Shown piece after piece: positions 58,259 through 64,000 of a stretch of 64,000 nt of DNA (its first letter is position 1; each line of letters begins with the position of its first letter). The DNA is taken from contig NZ_JAQGNQ010000053.1 in the NCBI RefSeq assembly GCF_028291745.1, forward strand, positions 62,001 to 126,000. The letters run 5' to 3'. The position numbers and the translations under genes were made by a program. Under the pieces are notes generated by a model. That model ran no database searches. It saw only the letters and a list, made by a program, of their open reading frames with translations, and was not told the DNA's origin. This stretch comes from Ramlibacter sp. Lineage in GTDB: Bacteria > Pseudomonadota > Gammaproteobacteria > Burkholderiales > Burkholderiaceae_C.

Positions 58259-58740
58259 CATTTCGCCAACGGGTACTTCGGCTGCCCGGTCGTCCCCACC
58301 ATCAACTGATTCACCACCCCCATCACATCGTCGATGAGCAGCACCGTCCGCTCCATCTCCGCCGCCTGCTCCTTCGTCTTCACGCACCCCATCAGCTTGA
58401 CGATGCGCCGCTCGCCCACCACCCAGACCGAGGTGTCGCCGAAGCGGCCATCGCGGCGGATGTACTGCTGCACGCGCGGGATGATCTCCTTGTCGTACAG
58501 GTAGGAGTTGGGCAGGCGGCAACGGCCGGAGAGATAGCAGCTCGTGCCGTGCTGCGCGCGCACATGCGCCTCCTCGCGCACCTCGGCCTCGGTGTAGCCT
58601 GGCCCGCGCGGCACGGGGCAGCCGGGCAGCGCCGAGGTCACCGGCAGGAAGGGATCGTCGAAGGCGTTGCGCCGCTCCTGGGCCGGCGCGGCGGCCGCGA
58701 GCAACAGCGCAGGCAGGAACACGGCGAGGCGGCGGAGCAT
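58258..58740 (-). CDS. exported BON-domain protein
   Basis: Predicted 160-residue periplasmic protein with a signal peptide (about 1-20). After a Cys-containing region (GCPVPRGPGY, TSCYLSGRCRLPNSYLYD) a BON-like fold appears at about 85-150: IIPRVQQYIRRDGRFGDTSVWVVGERRIVKLMGCVKTKEQAAEMERTVLLI split over strands and helices typical of BON modules, which bind phospholipid or other envelope parts. ATG 58740 starts the signal peptide. It is the last gene of the regA/regB strand run and begins 10 bases after regA. Confidence 0.85.
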   Translation of the reverse strand: MLRRLAVFLPALLLAAAAPAQERRNAFDDPFLPVTSALPGCPVPRGPGYTEAEVREEAHVRAQHGTSCYLSGRCRLPNSYLYDKEIIPRVQQYIRRDGRFGDTSVWVVGERRIVKLMGCVKTKEQAAEMERTVLLIDDVMGVVNQLMVGTTGQPKYPLAK

Positions 58741-58750
58741 GCCGCAAGGC

Positions 58751-59290
58751 TCACTTGACACGCTGCTTCTCCAGCTTGCGCGCCAGCGTGCGGCGGTGCA
58801 TGCCCAGCCGCCGGGCCGTCTCCGAGATGTTGAAGCCGGTGGCCGCCAGCATCTCGTGGATGCGCTCCCACTCCAGCGTCTTGATGCTGGTCTGGCGCTC
58901 GGTCAACGCCACCTCGGTATTGCCGGCCGCGCGCTCGAACGCCGCCTCGATCTCGTCGGTGTTGGCGGGCTTGGCCAGGTAGTGGCGGGCGCCCAGCTTG
59001 ATAGCCTCGACCGCCGTGGCGATGCTCGCGTAGCCGGTCAGCACGACGATCACCATGTCGGGGTCGTGTTCGTGCAGCAAGCGCACGCAGGCCAGGCCGG
59101 AGGCGCCGCCGGCGAGCTTGAGATCGACGACCGCGTAGTCCGGCTGGTGCGTCTGAAGCAGCGCGCGGGCGCCGTCGATGCCGGCCGCCCGCAGCACGCG
59201 GTAGCCGCGCCGTTCGAAGGAGCGCTGCAGCGTCCGGGCGAACGCATCGTCGTCCTCCACCACCAGCAGATCCCGTTCTTCAACGCCCAT
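58751..59290 (-). CDS. regA: RegA/PrrA/ActR-type response regulator
   Basis: Two-component regulator of redox-responsive genes, 179 residues. The receiver has VVEDDDAFARTL, phospho-Asp in YAVVDLKLAGGASG near 56, Thr in VVLTGYASIATAVEAIKLGA and KPAN. A FIS-type helix-turn-helix ends the protein: MLAATGFNISETARRLGMHRRTLARKL, the hallmark of RegA. It overlaps the kinase gene by 11 bases. In other bacteria this pair controls respiratory oxidases, which fits its place beside cyo. Confidence 0.93.
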   Translation of the reverse strand: MGVEERDLLVVEDDDAFARTLQRSFERRGYRVLRAAGIDGARALLQTHQPDYAVVDLKLAGGASGLACVRLLHEHDPDMVIVVLTGYASIATAVEAIKLGARHYLAKPANTDEIEAAFERAAGNTEVALTERQTSIKTLEWERIHEMLAATGFNISETARRLGMHRRTLARKLEKQRVK

Positions 59291-60599
59291 CCTGGTCCTT
59301 GTTCCCGCTGGGCACCAGGGCCGCCAGCGGCAGCGTGATCACCACCTCGGCGCCCGCGGGGACATTGTGCGCCGTCACCTGTCCCCCGAGCGTGCGCGCG
59401 ACATTCACGGACAGGAACAGGCCGAGGCCGCGACCGGGCGTTCCCTTGCTGGACTGGTAGGGCGTCCCCAGCCGATCGAGCATCGCCGGCGGAAAGCCCG
59501 GCCCGCGGTCCTGCACGCGCAGGGTCAGCGTCTCCTTGTCCCAGTGCGCGTCCAGGCGCAGCGGCGCGCCGGGCGCAGCCTCGAGGCCGTTGTCCAGGAT
59601 GTTGCCGACCATCTGCTGCAAGGCGGTGTCGGCGACGATCGGCAGGTCGGCGCCCTCGCGGCGATACGCCAGCACAGCGCCGGCGCGGGTGCGCTGCCAT
59701 TCGCGCACCAGGTCGTCGAGGAAGGCGTGCAGCGTGGTCTGCACCGGCGCATCGCCGCGGGTCTCGCCCGCCGACGAGAGGATGCCGGCCACGATCGTCT
59801 TGCAGCGCCCGATCTGCCGCTGCATCTCCTCGATTTCTTCGCGCAGCTCGGGCTCGCCGGCAAACGGCGCCATGTTGGACCAGTCACCCAGGATCACGGC
59901 CAGTGTGGCCAGCGGCGTGCCCAGCTCGTGCGCCGCGCCCGAGGCCAGCAGGCCCATGCGCACGATGTGTTCCTCCTCCGCCGCGCGCTGCCGCAGCTGC
60001 GCGAGGCTGGCGTCGCGCTGGCGCAGGTTGTGCAGGATGCGGCCGATGAAGATCACCAGCAGCGAAGCGCACAGCACGAAGCACACGAGCAGCCCGCCCA
60101 CGTAGTCGCCCGAGAGCGCCGCCTGCGCCAGGCCGTCCAGCGCGAGCGGCCGGTGCCAGCGCGTGAGCGCTGCCAGCGCGCAGGTGGTGACCAGCACCAG
60201 CCCCCAGACATAGCGCGGGCGCAGCAGCAGCGAGCCGACCGCCACCTGCAGCAGGAACAGGAAGGCGAAGGGATTGCTGATGCCGCCGGAAAAATACAGC
60301 TGCCCGGTGAGGATGGCCACGTCCACCAGCAGGCCGGCGAACAGTTCCGCATGGATCACGCGCAGCGGCAACCGCGTGCGCAGCCAACCGGCCACGTTGA
60401 AGACAGCGAGCACGGCCATCAGCGTCAGCATCTCGCGCAGCGGCAGCGGCACGTGCAGCAAGCTTTGCACCAGCAGGATGGTGAGCAGCTGCCCCGCCAC
60501 CGCCAGCCAGCGCAGCTCCACCAGTTGCAGCAGGTTGCGGCGGTGGGCCAGCCGCTCGGGCGCCTTGCCCGCTTCGTCCAGGGGGAGATGGCTCAGCAA
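59280..60599 (-). CDS. regB: RegB/PrrB-type redox sensor histidine kinase
   Basis: Predicted 439-residue inner membrane kinase. About six helices lie in the first ~215 residues, with the GGISNPFAFLFLLQVAVG loop that corresponds to the quinone-binding GGXXNPF motif of RegB. The H box is GAAHELGTPLATLAVIL, then the N box VGNILDNGLEAAPG and GRGLGLFLSV G box. No ATG suits the family start; TTG 60599, seven bases after GAGGA and just past the SURF1 stop, is the best choice. It pairs with the overlapping regA. Confidence 0.9.
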   Translation of the reverse strand: MLSHLPLDEAGKAPERLAHRRNLLQLVELRWLAVAGQLLTILLVQSLLHVPLPLREMLTLMAVLAVFNVAGWLRTRLPLRVIHAELFAGLLVDVAILTGQLYFSGGISNPFAFLFLLQVAVGSLLLRPRYVWGLVLVTTCALAALTRWHRPLALDGLAQAALSGDYVGGLLVCFVLCASLLVIFIGRILHNLRQRDASLAQLRQRAAEEEHIVRMGLLASGAAHELGTPLATLAVILGDWSNMAPFAGEPELREEIEEMQRQIGRCKTIVAGILSSAGETRGDAPVQTTLHAFLDDLVREWQRTRAGAVLAYRREGADLPIVADTALQQMVGNILDNGLEAAPGAPLRLDAHWDKETLTLRVQDRGPGFPPAMLDRLGTPYQSSKGTPGRGLGLFLSVNVARTLGGQVTAHNVPAGAEVVITLPLAALVPSGNKDQDGR

Positions 60600-60607
60600 C
60601 GCAGTCC

Positions 60608-61345
60608 TCAGGCCGGCCGGCGGCTGCGCCGGTGGTCGAGCAGAACGTACCCGAAGGCCGCGGCCATCATCGCGGCCAGCGCGAACCAGGTGATGGCGTA
60701 GACCAGGTGGTTGTTCGGGAACTGCAGCACCGTCAGGCCAGCGCGCGGCCAGCGCGCAGCCGTGTCCGGCGTCGCCACCTCGTCGATGAAGTAAGGGGCG
60801 ACAGCGCCGGCCAGCCCTTGCGCGGCGGCGATCGCCACCACGTCGCGCGAATACCAGCGCCCCGCCGCCGGCACGTTGGTTTGCAGCAAGCGGCCGTGGG
60901 GCTCGTTCAAGCGCAGCAGGCCAACGATGTCGCCCTCGGCGGGCCCGGGCGGGACGTGCGCGCGCAGGTCCATCGGCACGAAGCCGCGGTTCACGAGGAG
61001 CCACGCGCCCTCCTGCGTGCGCAGCGGCGTCAGCACCCAGTAGCCGGAACCCAGTTCGGTGGTCGCGGCCACAGTCACCTCGTGCGCGTACTCGAAGCGG
61101 CCGCGGGCGCGCACGCGCCGGTATTCGTCGTCAGGCGTGATGCCGGGCCATGCACCGGGTCCCGGTGCCGCCGCAGGGACTGCGTTCACGTTGCGTTCGA
61201 CGCGCGCGATCAGCGCCTCCTTCCACGCGAGCCTGTGTACCTGCCACACGCCCAATGCGAAAAAGCCCGCGCCCGCCAGCAAGGCGAGCGCGAGCAGGAG
61301 AACCAGCCTGGCGATGGAACCGGGGCCGCGTGCCTCCCCGTCCAT
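60608..61345 (-). CDS. SURF1 family oxidase assembly protein
   Basis: Predicted 245-residue protein with two membrane helices, at about 12-35 and 215-237, bracketing a periplasmic domain. Motifs: LGVWQVHRLAWKEALI, GYWVLTPLRTQEGAWLLVNRGFVP and the final FPNNHLVYAITWFALAAMM. SURF1 helps assemble haem-copper oxidases, usually cytochrome c oxidase. Here it sits directly after cyoD in the quinol oxidase operon (2 bases apart), so its client is probably this bo3-type enzyme. Confidence 0.93.
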   Translation of the reverse strand: MDGEARGPGSIARLVLLLALALLAGAGFFALGVWQVHRLAWKEALIARVERNVNAVPAAAPGPGAWPGITPDDEYRRVRARGRFEYAHEVTVAATTELGSGYWVLTPLRTQEGAWLLVNRGFVPMDLRAHVPPGPAEGDIVGLLRLNEPHGRLLQTNVPAAGRWYSRDVVAIAAAQGLAGAVAPYFIDEVATPDTAARWPRAGLTVLQFPNNHLVYAITWFALAAMMAAAFGYVLLDHRRSRRPA

Positions 61346-61347
61346 GG

Positions 61348-61743
61348 TCAGGGCATGGTGCGCATCGTCTGCGGATCGACCGGCATCATGTTCTCGTTCA
61401 TGTGAAGCATCACCCAGATGGTGCCCGAGAGCAGGATGAACAGCACGATGGCCGTGAACACCAGCGCCAGCAGGTTCCAGCCGCCCTGCGACTTGCGGTC
61501 CAGGTGCAGGAAGTACACGATGTGCACGATCATCTGGATCGCGGCCAGCCCCAGCACGACGATGCTGGTCAGCGTCGCTGGCAGCACCTTGCCCATCACC
61601 AGCCAGAACGGGATCGCCGTCAGGATCACCGACAGCAGGAAGCCGGTGACGTAACCCTTGACGGTGGCGTGGTAGCCGACGTCGTCCTCGTGCTGATCGT
61701 CGTGGTGGTCGTGGCCGTGGGCCGTGGTGGGGGTCGCGCTCAT
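61348..61743 (-). CDS. cyoD: cytochrome o ubiquinol oxidase subunit IV
   Basis: Small subunit of the bo3 quinol oxidase, 131 residues with three helices. A His/Asp-rich N-terminus (HGHDHHDDQHEDD) is followed by VKGYVTGFLLSVILTAIPFWLV, and IQMIVHIVYFLHLD is the family signature. It overlaps cyoC by 4 bases (ATGA). Confidence 0.95.
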   Translation of the reverse strand: MSATPTTAHGHDHHDDQHEDDVGYHATVKGYVTGFLLSVILTAIPFWLVMGKVLPATLTSIVVLGLAAIQMIVHIVYFLHLDRKSQGGWNLLALVFTAIVLFILLSGTIWVMLHMNENMMPVDPQTMRTMP

Positions 61744-62363
61744 CGCATGGATCCCATCAGGTAGACGATGGTGAAGACGCCGATCCACACGAGGTCCAGG
61801 AAGTGCCAGAACATCGAGAGGCAGATCAGGCGGCGCTTGTTCTCGCGGGTGAGGCCGAGCCGGCCGACCTGGACCATCAGCGTGACGAGCCACACCGTGC
61901 CGAAGGTCACGTGCAGCCCGTGGGTGCCCACCAGGGTGAAGAAGCTGGAGAGGAAGGCGCTGCGCCACGGGCCCGCGCCTTCGGAGATCAGGTGCGCGAA
62001 CTCATTGAGTTCAACGGTGAGGAAGGCGAGGCCGAACACGCCCGTGATGGCCAGCCACACCAGCACGCCGGCCTTCTTGCCATTGAGCATCTGGATCATG
62101 GCGAAGCCGTACGTGATCGACGACAGCAGCAGGAAGGCCGTGTTCAGGGCCACTTTGGGCAGCTCGAACAGGTCGGCGCCCGAGGGGCCCGCCGCATACG
62201 AGCGCCCGAGCACCGCGTAGGTGGCGAACAGGATCGCGAAGATGAGGCAGTCGCTCATCAGGTACATCCAGAACCCGAAGAGCGTGCCCTGCTGCGGATG
62301 GTGCGCGCCGTCGTCGTAGAAAACGGGCGTCGCGTTGTCGGCGGTCGTGGTGGAGGAACTCAT
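61740..62363 (-). CDS. cyoC: cytochrome o ubiquinol oxidase subunit III
   Basis: Predicted 207-residue membrane subunit with five helices. GTLFGFWMYLMSDCLIFAILFATYAVL at the start, LNTAFLLLSSITYGFAMI, a conserved Glu in VELNEFAHLI, GTHGLHVTFGTVWL and the end WHFLDLVWIGVFTIVYLMG are all typical. ATG 62363 lies 17 bases after the cyoB stop. Confidence 0.96.
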   Translation of the reverse strand: MSSSTTTADNATPVFYDDGAHHPQQGTLFGFWMYLMSDCLIFAILFATYAVLGRSYAAGPSGADLFELPKVALNTAFLLLSSITYGFAMIQMLNGKKAGVLVWLAITGVFGLAFLTVELNEFAHLISEGAGPWRSAFLSSFFTLVGTHGLHVTFGTVWLVTLMVQVGRLGLTRENKRRLICLSMFWHFLDLVWIGVFTIVYLMGSMR

Positions 62364-62380
62364 GGTCGCTGTTTCCCGCC

Positions 62381-64000
62381 TCAGGCCGCCGCGAGGGTGC
62401 GCGTACGCGCCGCCTCGGTGCGCTCGACCTCGTCGGCCGGGATGTTGAAGTCGCGGTGGTAGTTGAAGGTGTGCACGATCGCGCAGACCAGCATCGCCAC
62501 GAAGGACGCTGCGGCTGGCAGCCACATGTGCCAGATCAGCGAGAAGCCCAGCGCCGTGGCGCAGGCGGCAATGGTGAATCCGGCCGCCGTGTTCTTGGGC
62601 ATGTGGATCGGCCTGAAGCCGGTCAGCGGACGGGTCGCGCCGCGGCGCTTCATGTCCCACCAGGCATCGTTATCGTGCACGATCGGCGTGAACGCGAAGT
62701 TGTAGTCAGGCGGCGGCGAGGCCGTGGACCACTCGAGCGAGCGGCCATCCCACGGATCGCCCGTGAGGTCGCGCAGCTGTTCGCGCCGCAGGTAGCTCAC
62801 CGCCAGCTGCACCAGGAAGGCGGCGATGCCCAGGGCGATGATCGCGGCGCCGATCGCGGCGACGATCATCCAGGGGCGCAGCGTCAGGTCGTCGAAGTGG
62901 TTCATGCGGCGCGTCACGCCCATGAAGCCCAGCACGTACAGCGGCGTGAAGGTGACCCAGAAGCCGATCAGCCAGCACCAGAACGACACCTTGCCCCAGA
63001 AGGCATCGAGCTTGTAGCCGAAGGCTTTCGGGAACCAGAAGTTGATGCCCGCGAACATCGCGAACACCACGCCACCGATGATCACGTTGTGGAAGTGCGC
63101 GATCAGGAACAGGCTGTTGTGCAGCACGAAGTCCGCCGGGGGCACCGCCAGCATCACGCCGGTCATGCCGCCGATGATGAAGGTGCACATGAAGCCCACG
63201 GCCCACATCATCGGCACCTCGAAGCGGATGCGGCCCCGGTACATCGTGAACAGCCAGTTGAAGATCTTCGCCCCCGTGGGGATCGAGATGATCATGGTCG
63301 TGATCCCGAAGAACGAGTTCACGCTGGCGCCCGAGCCCATGGTGAAGAAGTGGTGCAGCCACACCAGGTACGACAGGATGGCGATCACCATCGTCGCATA
63401 GACCATGGAGGCGTAGCCGAACAGCCGCTTGCCCGAGAAGGTGGAGACCACCTCCGACCACACCCCGAAGGCCGGCAGCACCAGGATGTAGACCTCGGGG
63501 TGCCCCCAGATCCAGATCAGGTTCACGTACAGCATGGCGTTGCCGCCCAAATCGTTGGTGAAGAAGTTCGTGCCCAGGTAGCGGTCGGCACCGAGCAGCG
63601 CCAGCGTGGCGGTCAGCACCGGGAACGAGGCGACGATCAGCACGTTGGTGACCAGCGCCGTCCAGGTGAAGATGGGCATGCGCATCATCGTCATGCCCGG
63701 CGCGCGCATCTTGATGATGGTGGCGATCAGGTTGATGCCTGACAAGGTCGTCCCGACCCCCGCCACCTGCAAGGACCAGATGTAGTAATCGACCCCGACG
63801 TCCGGACTCCCCATCAACCCCGACAAGGGCGGGTACGCCAGCCAGCCGGTACGCGCGAATTCGCCGACGAACAGCGAGAGCATCACCAGCGCGCCGCCGC
63901 CCACCGTCATCCAGAAGCTGAAGTTGTTCAGGAACGGGAAGGCCACGTCGCGCGCGCCGATCTGCAGCGGCACCACGTAGTTCATGAGGCCCGTCACCAG
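62381..64000 (-). CDS. cyoB: cytochrome o ubiquinol oxidase subunit I (5' end beyond window)
   Basis: Catalytic haem-copper subunit of the bo3 quinol oxidase, cut by the right edge of the window; at least 539 residues are present of a usual ~660. [22 protein letters not shown] is followed by [20 protein letters not shown], the CuB ligands in [17 protein letters not shown], the HH pair in [10 protein letters not shown], the proton-path segment MAVPPADF-like in [15 protein letters not shown], and haem ligands in [13 protein letters not shown]. Its position implies a cyoA gene just beyond the window. Confidence 0.97.
   Translation of the reverse strand: MVTGLMNYVVPLQIGARDVAFPFLNNFSFWMTVGGGALVMLSLFVGEFARTGWLAYPPLSGLMGSPDVGVDYYIWSLQVAGVGTTLSGINLIATIIKMRAPGMTMMRMPIFTWTALVTNVLIVASFPVLTATLALLGADRYLGTNFFTNDLGGNAMLYVNLIWIWGHPEVYILVLPAFGVWSEVVSTFSGKRLFGYASMVYATMVIAILSYLVWLHHFFTMGSGASVNSFFGITTMIISIPTGAKIFNWLFTMYRGRIRFEVPMMWAVGFMCTFIIGGMTGVMLAVPPADFVLHNSLFLIAHFHNVIIGGVVFAMFAGINFWFPKAFGYKLDAFWGKVSFWCWLIGFWVTFTPLYVLGFMGVTRRMNHFDDLTLRPWMIVAAIGAAIIALGIAAFLVQLAVSYLRREQLRDLTGDPWDGRSLEWSTASPPPDYNFAFTPIVHDNDAWWDMKRRGATRPLTGFRPIHMPKNTAAGFTIAACATALGFSLIWHMWLPAAASFVAMLVCAIVHTFNYHRDFNIPADEVERTEAARTRTLAAA

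Overview
The window is a GC-rich, gene-dense chromosomal segment of a betaproteobacterium. Protein content and gene order point to Burkholderiales, most likely Comamonadaceae (Ramlibacter/Variovorax-like, inferred without a database). The evidence is the order purM / perM-hda-HAD-pcnB-folK, the order murJ / rpsT / DUF3579 / argD-argF, and the cluster mdh / gntR / sdhCDABE-gltA. No rRNA, tRNA, insertion sequence, prophage or CRISPR array was recognised. Nearly all DNA is ordinary core and accessory metabolism.

Layout. 1-9 kb: a conserved hypothetical gene, a large 7TMR-DISM hybrid sensor kinase, an IF-1 paralogue, a CigR/RcnB-like periplasmic protein, gshA, a YidB-like protein, a carboxylesterase and an HPF/RaiA-type ribosome factor. 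8.7-10 kb: a PA2779/PA2778-type pair (small membrane protein plus lipoprotein cysteine peptidase). 10-17 kb: a serine hydrolase, a frameshifted NUDIX gene, small exported proteins, two L,D-transpeptidase-like paralogues, a DUF808 protein and a small ferredoxin. 17-20 kb: a diheme/triheme cytochrome c pair and a dual-specificity phosphatase. 20-27 kb: an orphan ATP synthase c subunit gene, folK, pcnB, a HAD phosphatase, hda and perM on the minus strand, then purM and an MFS transporter. 27-34 kb: an orphan ParA, SirB1-like protein, murJ, rpsT, DUF3579, argD and argF. 34-39 kb: kynB-kynU-kynA (tryptophan to anthranilate) facing an FAD monooxygenase. 39-58 kb: an extended TCA block with acnA, serC, a helix-turn-helix regulator, an SbmA-like transporter, acnB, a citrate-lyase-like gene, mdh, a GntR regulator, sdhCDABE and gltA. 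58-64 kb: a BON-type exported protein, a RegA/RegB-type redox two-component system, SURF1 and cyoD, cyoC and cyoB (cyoB runs off the window).

The 39-64 kb part forms a functional unit: aconitases, malate dehydrogenase, succinate dehydrogenase with its flavinylation factor, citrate synthase, then a quinol oxidase with an assembly factor and a RegBA-type pair that could tune it to redox state. A GntR/HutC regulator sits between mdh and sdh. A 12-bp AT-rich palindrome lies in its promoter spacer, and the same 12-mer occurs upstream of DUF3579/argD.

The most unusual non-coding content is a set of long inverted-repeat elements of several unrelated families. Most sit exactly between convergent gene ends. 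There is also a ~97% identical partial duplication of the acnB 3' end beside two small exported-protein genes, an orphan atpE, a single-base frameshift in a NUDIX gene, and a 370-bp intergenic stretch with internal pairing and a very strong terminator.
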